From contig JANPIV010000093.1 in NCBI GenBank assembly GCA_031425155.1, forward strand, positions 1 through 64,000: DNA of 64,000 nucleotides. The letters are read 5' to 3'. Source of the DNA: M3007 sp031425155 (GTDB lineage Bacteria > Bacteroidota > Bacteroidia > Chitinophagales > Saprospiraceae). The notes under the pieces are model-generated. The model was not told where the DNA came from. It was given only the letters and a program-made list of their open reading frames with translations, and searched no databases. Both the position numbers and the translations under genes were made by a program. Shown one piece after another: positions 34,883-42,464 of this stretch (positions are counted from its first letter, which is position 1; every line of letters begins with the position of its first letter).

Positions 34883-35848
34883 ATGGTTTTGGTATTTGCG
34901 GAAGCTCCGCGCGGACATTTCAAAAAATCGGCTTTTGAGGCCGTTACCTACGGGAAAAAAGTAGCCGACCTGCTGGGTACTTCCTGTGTGGCAGTGACGT
35001 TGGGCACAGCAGTGACCGGTGCTGAAGAGCTGGGTCGCTACGGGGCCAGCCGGGTGCTGCAAGTGGCTGATGCACAATTGGATCATGCTGATAGTCAGTC
35101 TTATAGCAATGCCCTGGCCGAAATAGCGCAGCAAAATAAAGCGACGGTCATCATCCTGAGCCATACTTCGACCGGCAAATCCATCGCGGGTCGCCTGTCG
35201 GTTCGGCTGAATGCGGGACTGGTGTCGGGTGTAAATAGCCTGCCCACGGTGGAAGGCAACAGCCTGCGAGTGAAAAAGTCGGTTTTTTCCGGCAAGGCCA
35301 TCGCGGAATATGATATTCACAGCGAGGTAAAAATTATTTCCCTGCTTGGCAATGCGGTGCGCCCCGAAGGCAACGGCCAACCGGCGACGGTGGAAAAAAC
35401 CACGATGTCAGCTGGCGCGGGTCGCATCCGTGTGAAAGACGTGAAAACTTTGGAAGGCATCGTGCCATTGCCGGAGGCCGAAATAGTGGTCTCTGCCGGA
35501 CGGGGCATGAAAGGTCCCGAAAACTGGGGCATTGTGGAGGATTTGGCGGCTACTTTGGGCGCTACCACCGCCTGCTCCCGCCCGGTAGCCGACAGCCACT
35601 GGCGTCCGCACCACGAACACGTGGGCCAGACGGGGATCGCCATCCGCCCCAACCTGTACATCGCCATCGGTATCAGCGGGGCTATTCAGCACCTGGCGGG
35701 CGTAAACAACTCGAAAAAGATCGTCGTGATCAATAAAGACCCCGAAGCACCCTTCTTCAAAGCTGCCGATTATGGGGTCGCCGGTGATTTATTTGAGATC
35801 GTGCCGCGGCTGAATGAGGCCATTAAGAAGTTCAAAGCGGCGAACTAA
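34883..35848 (+). CDS. etfA: Electron transfer flavoprotein subunit alpha
   Basis: 321 residues. The C-terminal FAD-binding domain is clear: AGRGMKGPENWGIVEDLAATLGA, CSRPVADSHWRPHHEHVGQTG and ISGAIQHLAGVNNSKKIVVINKDPEAPFF. It pairs with EtfB encoded just upstream. The complex accepts electrons from acyl-CoA dehydrogenases and delivers them to ETF-quinone oxidoreductase. Confidence 0.96.
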   Translation: MVLVFAEAPRGHFKKSAFEAVTYGKKVADLLGTSCVAVTLGTAVTGAEELGRYGASRVLQVADAQLDHADSQSYSNALAEIAQQNKATVIILSHTSTGKSIAGRLSVRLNAGLVSGVNSLPTVEGNSLRVKKSVFSGKAIAEYDIHSEVKIISLLGNAVRPEGNGQPATVEKTTMSAGAGRIRVKDVKTLEGIVPLPEAEIVVSAGRGMKGPENWGIVEDLAATLGATTACSRPVADSHWRPHHEHVGQTGIAIRPNLYIAIGISGAIQHLAGVNNSKKIVVINKDPEAPFFKAADYGVAGDLFEIVPRLNEAIKKFKAAN

Positions 35849-35883
35849 GGAAAATTGCCGACAGTGTTGTATTTTTGTCATTA

Positions 35884-36045
35884 GAGGCTGTTTTAAAACC
35901 TTGAACGGAGCGAAAAGGTCTGAATTTTGGCGATAGATGAAGGTTTATTTTTAGTGCATAGCCGAGTCTATTCGCTAAAAATAAAGCAAAATGTAGCGGC
36001 GAAAGGCAGGACTTTGCGCCCGGTGAGGGGTTTTAAAACAGCCTC
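35884..36045. mobile_element. 162-bp MITE-like element with GAGGCTGTTT ends
   Basis: The 17-bp end GAGGCTGTTTTAAAACC (35884-35900) is perfectly inverted at 36029-36045. A TTA triplet flanks both sides. No ORF. The outer ten bases are the same as in the element at 61502-61631. It fills most of the 329-bp gap between etfA and the nuclease gene. Confidence 0.8.
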
Positions 36046-36114
36046 TTAGAGGAACCGTGTACTGTTATGCGGGTGTCTTCAATAACTTCGCGCTTTTTGT
36101 AGTTAAAAGCCCAC

Positions 36115-36144
36115 TTTGAAAAATCCCCGGTTTTGCTACTTTTG
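36115..36144 (+). promoter_or_regulatory. -33/-7 promoter of the bifunctional nuclease gene
   Basis: TTTG at 36115-36118, 18-nt spacer, TACTTTTG at 36137-36144 followed by CGACCC. A good Bacteroidota promoter match, about 33 nt before the start codon. Confidence 0.8.
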
Positions 36145-36177
36145 CGACCCTAAAACGAGTATTTATAAATTTTTGGC

Positions 36178-36771
36178 ATGAAACGTATTGAATTGGACAT
36201 AGTGGCCCTCTCGCATAGCATGACGCAGTCGCATAATTATGCGGTGGTGCTGGGCGAACGCCGTGGACAACGCCGGTTGCCGATCGTTATTGGCAGTTTC
36301 GAGGCGCAGGCCATTGCCGTGGCTATGGAGCGGATGGTTCCCAACCGCCCGCTGACCCACGACCTGTTTAAAAGTGCGCTGGATACTTTCGAGATTAAAT
36401 TGAAAGAAGTCGTCATCAACAACTTGCTGGACGGCATTTTTTACGCCCGGCTGGTCTGTGTCCGGGCCGGAGAGGTATTTGAAATTGACTCCCGTACTTC
36501 CGACGCGATTGCGATGGCCGTGCGCTTTGAGTGTCCGATTTTCACCTACGATTTTATTCTGGAAGCGGCAGGTGTGCTGCTTGAAGATCAGGAAGACGGT
36601 GGCGTGGGCCGCATTGGCACCTCTATTCCCGCCAATATGGACAGCGATGCCATCGAAACGTATTCCAAGGATGCTTTGCAACGCCGTTTACAGGAAGTGC
36701 TGGAAGCGGAAGACTACGAAATGGCGGCCAAAATCCGCGATGAAATGAAACGGCGGGAAGCGAAGGATTAA
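36178..36771 (+). CDS. Bifunctional nuclease family protein (DUF151)
   Basis: 197 residues. The DUF151/BFN domain fills the first 140 residues (YAVVLGERRGQRRLPIVIGSFEAQAIA, HDLFKSALDTF, ARLVCVRAGEVFEIDSRTSDAIAMAVR). Residues about 160-195 are a UVR motif (DALQRRLQEVLEAEDYEMAAKIRDEM), as in UvrB/UvrC, a common fusion in Bacteroidota. Plant BFN1 members cleave DNA and RNA; the bacterial function is less certain. It has its own promoter at 36115-36144 and is followed by iterated repeats and a palindromic terminator. Confidence 0.9.
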   Translation: MKRIELDIVALSHSMTQSHNYAVVLGERRGQRRLPIVIGSFEAQAIAVAMERMVPNRPLTHDLFKSALDTFEIKLKEVVINNLLDGIFYARLVCVRAGEVFEIDSRTSDAIAMAVRFECPIFTYDFILEAAGVLLEDQEDGGVGRIGTSIPANMDSDAIETYSKDALQRRLQEVLEAEDYEMAAKIRDEMKRREAKD

Positions 36772-36775
36772 AGAT

Positions 36776-36905
36776 AAATGTGACCAATATGGTTAATGTG
36801 ACCAATACAGTTAATGTGGTCAATATGGTTAATGTGACCAATAGGAAAATGAAGCGGGTTGCTGCGTTTCCTGCATTGACCACATTTTAATTATTGACCA
36901 CATTC
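36776..36905. repeat. Iterated TTAATGTGACCAATA words
   Basis: Four direct copies of TTAATGTG(A/G)(C/T)CAATA spaced 17-18 nt apart, then two inverted copies (TTGACCACATT) after 40 nt. Same word family as 34783-34877. Confidence 0.85.
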
Positions 36906-36921
36906 TTTTAATAGTTATAAT

Positions 36922-36957
36922 ATTTGAGCCACTCCGAAGCTTCGGAGTGGCTCAAAT
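36922..36957. terminator. 36-bp perfect palindrome, bidirectional terminator
   Basis: The palindrome centred on AAGCTT (arms GAGCCACTCCG) lies between convergent genes. Flanking A/T-rich ends would give U runs on both strands. Confidence 0.75.
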
Positions 36958-36978
36958 TATTTTAGAGATATGTATTGT

Positions 36979-36999
36979 GGCGGCTGAACCCGCCGGTAC
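36979..36999. repeat. VPAGSAA-type palindromic element, intergenic copy
   Basis: 21 of the 22 nt of the element, directly before the stop codon of the 37001-40597 gene (minus strand). Confidence 0.85.
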
Positions 37000-37000
37000 A

Positions 37001-40000
37001 TTAGCGTTGCACCACAAAACGCTGCACGGCCCGCTGTCCATCAGCGGCAAGCACCGCGAGGAAGTACAGACCATTGGCCGGGACGGCGGGAAAATCTACC
37101 GCCTGCGGTGCATAATCGGCGACCAGACTTTGCGTATATTCCAGCTGACCCTGGGCATTCAGGAATTGTAATTGCACTTGTTGACCGGCCCAGGCGGAAA
37201 GATCGGCAAACAGCACTCCGTCCGTTGGATTGGGAAACAGGGACAAATTACCTGCTGCACGTCGTGTGCCGGTGCCCGGCCCAAAGTTCGGATAGGGCTG
37301 CACCGGACAATTGAAAGTGTTTAAAATGGCTGAATAAGACTGGTTATTAACCAATTTGGCGATCACATGGATGTAGGCAGGCACACTCTGCTGGGATAAT
37401 TTGTAGGTAAATATATCCGCAGCACCGCCCTGAAGCAGAGTACCGGGCTGGGCTCTAAACTCAATGGAATAAAACGGCGAGAAGTTGGGATTCTGGACTT
37501 TATAGCTGCGCCCGCTCCCTGCGGTGTATATCGAAGCATTGGCCGGGGCCACCGCAACAGTACCATTGGGCACTTCAAAAGCAGTGTACAACAATGCTGC
37601 CGCACAGTTATTGACCACCCGTATCGTATAGTTCCGATTGCCAATACTGTCGAGTTTGATACTCAGCAACTCATAACGCAGGCAGCTGGTTGTTTTGGTA
37701 TCACAAGGCGGTATTTGTTCGGTCACGGTCACCTCAAAGCAACAAGTGTCACTATTGCCGCAGGCATCCATAACGCGGTAACAGACCTGCGTCACGCCCA
37801 GCGGAAAAAGATTACTGCCGGGCAGAGTGGTCAGCAGCGTATAAGTCAGTCCGCCAGCCGGGCAATTGGTGACTCCCGTGGGTAAGGTGTAGTCCACGAT
37901 GGCCAGGGTGTCACCTGCTGGAATTTCGACCATAATAGCCTCGGTGCAACTGATTGAAACGGTTGTCTGGAGTTGCAAAATATACGTGACCAGCGTATCA
38001 CAACCGACCGTAGCGGGCACTGTCAGCAATACGGTACCGGGTTGGGTATAGAATTGGCCGCCTAGTATGACGCTATCGCCAGGCAAAAACTCGATCACTT
38101 CAGTACGGGTCAGCAGCGGCCTCACGGTCACCGTGAAGGTATCCGCGGCGACACAACCGGCGGCATTTTGCGCCAGCAAACTATACGTCGTAGTAGCATT
38201 TGGCTGAACAATAACCGTCGCGCAGGTCGTACAGTTCAGCCCCGCTGCTGGTGTCCAGACATAAGACTCAAAGCCGGGAGCCGTATAACTTACATTCTTC
38301 CCGGCGCAAATGCTGGTGTCGGGCAATTGAATATCCGCGAGGCTGCTGACAAAAATGATAAAGGTATCGGCCACCGTGCAGCCCTCGCTATTTTGCGCCA
38401 GCAAGGTATAAGTAGTTGTGGCAGTGGGCATTATAGTAACAGTGGGGCAAGTATCGCAACTCAGCCCCACCGCTGGCGTCCATTGGTAGGCAGCAAAACC
38501 AAACACATCATAGACTACGCTTTGGCCAGGGCAAATCGTGCTATCCGGGAGCTGGAGGGCAGCCACTGGCCGGACGGTGATGGTAAACGTGTCGATGAGT
38601 CGGCAACCGGCACTGTTTTGCGCCAGCAAATTATACGTCGTAGTGGCCGTGGGCTGGATAATAACCGTGTCGCAGGTTGTGCAGTTCAGCCCTGCGGCTG
38701 GCGTCCATTGGTACATGTCGAAACCGGGAGCGGTGTAGGTCAGGCGCTCGCCCAGGCAAATAGTCGCGTCCGGCAGCTGGACGTTGGCGGTCGGATCCAC
38801 CACAACGGTAAAAGTATCGGTCAGCACACAGCCATCGCTGGTGTAAGCCAACAGTGCGTAAATGGTCGTGATATTGGGTTGAATAATGACCGTGGGGCAA
38901 GTATCGCAATTTAAACCAAAAGCCGGTGTCCAGGAATAAAAATCGAAACCGGAAGCCGTATAGGTCAATATCTGGCCGGGGCAAATAATCGTGTCCGGGA
39001 ACTGCGTATCGGCGAGCAGGCTGACCGTCAGCAGCACCGAATCGCGCTGCGTATTGCCGCAGGAATCGGTCACTTCTACCCAATATACGTCGGGCATCGT
39101 GGCACTGTAAATAGAATCGGTGGAGCCATCCTGCCATAAATAACCCGCAAAACCGCCGCCGGCATGGAAAATGACGGTGCTGTCGCGGCAAAGCACGACA
39201 TCGGGGCCAAGATGGAGGGTGTCCGTACAAGTGGGCATTTCGCCTGCACAGACGGTGGCTACATTGGCTGTGACCGGCAAATCGGTGGTATGCGGGGCTG
39301 GCGAAAAAGGAATGACCCCGGAACTAACCTGTAAAGCCACGGGCGCATCCGGCAAGTCAGATAAATCGCTCGCAATGAGCGGAGTACCTCGCCAATAAGT
39401 ACAATCGTCATTCATGCTGCCGTTCGCATTGACTTTAACCAGCAGCATCTGGCTCACCCCATTGGCCTGCCCGGTGGTAGCGGTAAAAAACAGGTGATTG
39501 CCCAAAAATATAATTTGTCCCTGCTGCGATTCGGTTTGCGCAAAACCATCGTTGGCACCATATTTCAATTTTTTCACCCAGTCAGGGCTACCTTCTTTAT
39601 CGGTTTTCAAAACGAACAAGCTACCGCCTTCGGCATTGCTGGCCCGCCCATAGAGCACATACCCATCCGGCACGGCGATGATCTCTTCAGCCATTTCATT
39701 GGTCCACTCGGTCAGGTCATATTGCCGGAGCCATTCCACAGTGCCATCCAGGCGGTGTTTTTGGAGAAAACAGGTCGAAGTGGACAAGGATGGATCGGTC
39801 TGATTGCCGCTAAAAGTCGTGACGATAGCATCGCCATCCAGCACGAGATCGCGCCCGCGCAGATAAGCAGGTGTGCTGGTTGGTGCTCCGCTCAGCCGCG
39901 TCCAGTCGGGAATAGCGGTCGCACCATCCAGGCGGGTGAGGGCATTATAACGGAATAAATCGGTGAAAATGTTCGTGCCGTTGTTCGCCTGCCCCACCGC

Positions 40001-40597
40001 ATAAAAGGCAGAATCATGGGCGACTATGGCGTTGAAAGATTCGGCCTTGCCCAGGTTGTAACGTTTGGTCATGGGAACTAACAGAGTGCCCGTGGTACGG
40101 TCTATTTGCAACAGCGTAGCATCGCTGGCGAGGCCGGTAAATACTTCGCCATACGCCAGATAGTTGCCGCCGGGTGATTTTTCCAGCAGGCCGTTCAGGG
40201 TCGCCACATCATCGTCCATCGTGCTGGCCCACAAAACCGTGTTCGTCGCGGGGTTGTACCGAAATACAAAACCGCGCCGCAAATCGCCTATGCCCTGGGT
40301 ACCACAACCGACGATCATGCCCTCGGAATCCACGATGAGTTCGGAGACGTTGTCCAGATTACCGGTGGAAAAATCCAGGAAATAGCTGCTGATGACGTTG
40401 CCATCGGGCGTTATTTTGAGCAGCACCGTGCGGCCAATCACCGCCCCACCCACGTACAGGTTGCCATCGCCCGCCGGGCAAATGGTGTAGCCGCGGCGGA
40501 AATTGGTGATGATTTTAAGAAAGGTGGTGTTGGATTGGGCCAGTGCCGGGACCAGGCAGGCCAGGCAGAACAGCGTACCAAGTAGAAGTGAACGCAT
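37001..40597 (-). CDS. Large secreted repeat protein with T9SS domain
   Basis: 1198 residues. Signal peptide 1-21 (ending PALAQ). The first 450 residues resemble a WD/PQQ-like propeller or streptogramin-lyase-like region that reports values (NLYVGGAVIGRTVLLKITPDG). Then come a diverged domain and four tandem repeats of about 75 residues (DNA about 38110-39020), each with QLPDTTICPG, a YxWTPAxGLxC start, a CxxC pair and AQNSxGCxxxDTFTITV. After an HYR-like domain the end (SLFPNPTDGVLFADLSA) is a T9SS type A sorting domain. It is probably a cell-surface or matrix protein. The four cysteines per repeat suggest disulfides. Confidence 0.8.
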   Translation of the reverse strand: MRSLLLGTLFCLACLVPALAQSNTTFLKIITNFRRGYTICPAGDGNLYVGGAVIGRTVLLKITPDGNVISSYFLDFSTGNLDNVSELIVDSEGMIVGCGTQGIGDLRRGFVFRYNPATNTVLWASTMDDDVATLNGLLEKSPGGNYLAYGEVFTGLASDATLLQIDRTTGTLLVPMTKRYNLGKAESFNAIVAHDSAFYAVGQANNGTNIFTDLFRYNALTRLDGATAIPDWTRLSGAPTSTPAYLRGRDLVLDGDAIVTTFSGNQTDPSLSTSTCFLQKHRLDGTVEWLRQYDLTEWTNEMAEEIIAVPDGYVLYGRASNAEGGSLFVLKTDKEGSPDWVKKLKYGANDGFAQTESQQGQIIFLGNHLFFTATTGQANGVSQMLLVKVNANGSMNDDCTYWRGTPLIASDLSDLPDAPVALQVSSGVIPFSPAPHTTDLPVTANVATVCAGEMPTCTDTLHLGPDVVLCRDSTVIFHAGGGFAGYLWQDGSTDSIYSATMPDVYWVEVTDSCGNTQRDSVLLTVSLLADTQFPDTIICPGQILTYTASGFDFYSWTPAFGLNCDTCPTVIIQPNITTIYALLAYTSDGCVLTDTFTVVVDPTANVQLPDATICLGERLTYTAPGFDMYQWTPAAGLNCTTCDTVIIQPTATTTYNLLAQNSAGCRLIDTFTITVRPVAALQLPDSTICPGQSVVYDVFGFAAYQWTPAVGLSCDTCPTVTIMPTATTTYTLLAQNSEGCTVADTFIIFVSSLADIQLPDTSICAGKNVSYTAPGFESYVWTPAAGLNCTTCATVIVQPNATTTYSLLAQNAAGCVAADTFTVTVRPLLTRTEVIEFLPGDSVILGGQFYTQPGTVLLTVPATVGCDTLVTYILQLQTTVSISCTEAIMVEIPAGDTLAIVDYTLPTGVTNCPAGGLTYTLLTTLPGSNLFPLGVTQVCYRVMDACGNSDTCCFEVTVTEQIPPCDTKTTSCLRYELLSIKLDSIGNRNYTIRVVNNCAAALLYTAFEVPNGTVAVAPANASIYTAGSGRSYKVQNPNFSPFYSIEFRAQPGTLLQGGAADIFTYKLSQQSVPAYIHVIAKLVNNQSYSAILNTFNCPVQPYPNFGPGTGTRRAAGNLSLFPNPTDGVLFADLSAWAGQQVQLQFLNAQGQLEYTQSLVADYAPQAVDFPAVPANGLYFLAVLAADGQRAVQRFVVQR

Positions 40598-40700
40598 CGG
40601 TGGGAATTATAAGTGATGAATTATAAGTGATGAGTTATGAGAACAAACCCATGACGAAAGGCGGGAAAGCGATTAGCACTATTAAACGAAAAGTAAATCT

Positions 40701-40892
40701 ATGTCAAAGAAAGGTAAAGCCTGCCAAAGAGGGCATCACTTTTTGAGTGACTGCCGTTTAGAGGACATAAAGAAACGATGCGACTTAGTACCGGCGGGTT
40801 CAGCCGCCGAGAGTGGCAGTTTAAATGTCCCCAGAGAAACACGAGGTACGCTGTTTAACAAAATCTACCCAAGCCGATCCAGTGGCCCCTAA
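40701..40892 (+). CDS. Doubtful small ORF containing a VPAGSAA element
   Basis: 63 codons, basic and cysteine-containing (MSKKGKACQRGHHFLSDC). The palindromic element is read as VPAGSAA here too, the same frame as in the restriction enzyme and GHMP kinase. No family is recognised and there is no clear ribosome-binding site. It could be a gene remnant. Confidence 0.2.
   Translation: MSKKGKACQRGHHFLSDCRLEDIKKRCDLVPAGSAAESGSLNVPRETRGTLFNKIYPSRSSGP
40788..40809. repeat. VPAGSAA palindromic element, reverse orientation
   Basis: A full 22-nt inverse complement of the 20960-20981 copy; starts GTACCGGCGGGTTCAGCCGC. Confidence 0.88.
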
Positions 40893-40952
40893 GCCGACCG
40901 TATTAATCGAATGCTTTTTTTATTCCTGAATACCGATTTTACTTGCATCTCT

Positions 40953-40985
40953 AAGCCATCCTCCCAAGGGGTGGCTTTTTTTTAT
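40953..40985 (+). terminator. Orphan plus-strand terminator
   Basis: Stem AAGCCATCC / GGGTGGCTT with loop TCCCAA, followed by T8. No plus-strand gene precedes it closely. Confidence 0.75.
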
Positions 40986-40989
40986 TTCC

Positions 40990-41220
40990 TCCGGCAAGTC
41001 CCCTATCCCTTTGGCGGTAGATTTCGGTCGTCGGTGGGTTAAAATACGTCGTTCACTATTTTGCTGCAACGATTTGCATTGGCCAGCCGTCTTTTAGTTA
41101 CCTGTATTCGCTATCCTACCTATAAATTTTGAAAAATAGCAGGCGTCTGCTGCAAGATAAACTTTACCGAAAGTTTGATTTGGTTTTACCGCCCCGGCAA
41201 AAGTGCCGGGGCTTTTTTTT
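40990..41220 (+). ncRNA. Candidate small RNA ending at a strong terminator
   Basis: A protein-free 200-nt stretch that ends in a perfect 9-bp stem GCCCCGGCA / TGCCGGGGC, AAAG loop and eight Ts (41191-41220). The U-tract shows that it terminates plus-strand transcription, yet there is no plus-strand ORF before it. The 5' end is not defined. I do not recognise a known RNA family. Confidence 0.4.
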
Positions 41221-41297
41221 AAACATCAAAAATCTGAAATCATGTAATCTGCATTCATCAATCAAACTGTGACAATTTTATCGGCAATTCATCCTGC

Positions 41298-41759
41298 TCA
41301 CAAACGAATCGCCATTCGAATATCCGCTCGCGCATACGGTGTCTCTACTAGCGCAACCTCCTGAAAGCCAAGCCGTTGGTACAGCGTCAATGCGGGCACC
41401 AGTCGCCGGTTCGATTCCAGGAAAACTTCCCGTGCGTCCTGTTGTCTGGCCCAGTCCAGCGCCGCTTCACCCAGCCGCTTACCAATCTGCCGACCTTGCC
41501 AGGCCTCGTCCACCGCCATTTTGGCCAGTTCAAACACACCCTCTCCAGCCCGCACCATCGCTACCGTACCCACAATGTTACCTTCCAATTCAGCCAGTAA
41601 AATCTGGCCGCCAGCTTGCAGAATATGGTGCTGCGGATCGTCCAGTTGCTCTATATCGTGTGGCTCCACCGTAAAATAACGGGCGATCCAGGCCACATTG
41701 AGCCGTTTAAAGTCGGGTTGGTGCTGGATTTGGTAAGTGATGATGCGCAGGTCGCTCAT
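41298..41759 (-). CDS. GNAT family N-acetyltransferase
   Basis: 153 residues with the acetyl-CoA-binding pyrophosphate loop QGRQIGKRLGEAALDWAR and the beta-4 strand GNIVGTVAMVRAGEGVFELAKMAV. The phrase VFLESNRRLVPALTLYQRLGFQEV is typical of the C-terminal half of GNAT enzymes. It probably transfers an acetyl group to a small amine or to a protein N terminus; the substrate is not inferable. Divergent from the SDR at 41806. Confidence 0.9.
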   Translation of the reverse strand: MSDLRIITYQIQHQPDFKRLNVAWIARYFTVEPHDIEQLDDPQHHILQAGGQILLAELEGNIVGTVAMVRAGEGVFELAKMAVDEAWQGRQIGKRLGEAALDWARQQDAREVFLESNRRLVPALTLYQRLGFQEVALVETPYARADIRMAIRL

Positions 41760-41805
41760 AATGCCGGATTTTTACCGATTTTTGTGCAAACATCGTATTT
41801 CCCAC

Positions 41806-42456
41806 ATGCAAAAACAAGGAAAAATTGCGCTCGTGCTCGGAGCCACCGGCCTGGTCGGCGGCGAACTGATTACCCAGCTGCTGAACCATCCCAACTATAC
41901 CGCCGTGGTGGCCCTGGTGCGCCGCCCGCTCGACCTCCAGCATCCGAAACTCCGCTCCGAAATCATTGATTTCGATCTGCCGGACGCCACAAAAATCAAG
42001 GGCGACGACCTGTTCTGCGCCCTGGGTACCACGCTGCGCAAGGCCGGTTCCAAAGATGCGCAATACCGGATAGACTGCACCTATCCCGCGCAAATTGGCC
42101 TGCTGGCCCGCCAGAACGGCGTAAAACAATACCTGCTGGTCTCGTCCTTAGGCGCCAATGCCGATTCTTCCAATTTCTACCTGCGCACCAAAGGTGATCT
42201 GGAAGGAAAGATCAAAGTCATGAATTTCGAACATTTCGTAGCTGTACGGCCTTCGCTTTTGCTCGGCGAACGCCCAGAATTTCGCCTGGGCGAGGCAATT
42301 GGCAGTGCCTTCTCGCGGTTGCTCGCGCCTTTTATTCCCCGGAAATACAAGGGTGTGGCGGCCAGTAAAGTCGCGGCGGCACTGATTGCGTTGGCGAATC
42401 AGGGAGGCAAAGGAGTGGAGGTGGTCGAGTCTGGTGATTTGCAGAAATATGGTTGA
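41806..42456 (+). CDS. NAD(P)-binding SDR (TIP30/HTATIP2-like)
   Basis: About 216 residues from the Met at 41806. The nucleotide-binding motif GATGLVGGELITQLL lies at residues 11-25, followed by VVALVRRPLDL. LVSSLGANADSSNFYLRTKGDLE corresponds to the atypical SDR active region with YLRTKG replacing YxxxK. This group is NADPH-binding and often of unknown substrate. A longer reading from 41737 overlaps the divergent GNAT start and is unlikely. It ends 9 nt before the stop of the convergent gene. Confidence 0.8.
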   Translation: MQKQGKIALVLGATGLVGGELITQLLNHPNYTAVVALVRRPLDLQHPKLRSEIIDFDLPDATKIKGDDLFCALGTTLRKAGSKDAQYRIDCTYPAQIGLLARQNGVKQYLLVSSLGANADSSNFYLRTKGDLEGKIKVMNFEHFVAVRPSLLLGERPEFRLGEAIGSAFSRLLAPFIPRKYKGVAASKVAAALIALANQGGKGVEVVESGDLQKYG

Positions 42457-42464
42457 TTATCAGC

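Larger units (their letters stand above)
40598..41297. other. 700-bp intergenic region
   Basis: It contains short AAGTGATGA iterations (40603-40640), a VPAGSAA element (40788-40809), a doubtful 63-codon ORF (40701-40892), two plus-strand terminator hairpins (40953-40985 and 41191-41220) and no convincing protein gene. Confidence 0.6.

Noticed and set aside
40900..41220. tRNA, 6S RNA or other standard RNA gene
   Set aside because: No GGTTCGAATCC T-loop or other diagnostic core could be found; kept only as a candidate unknown RNA.
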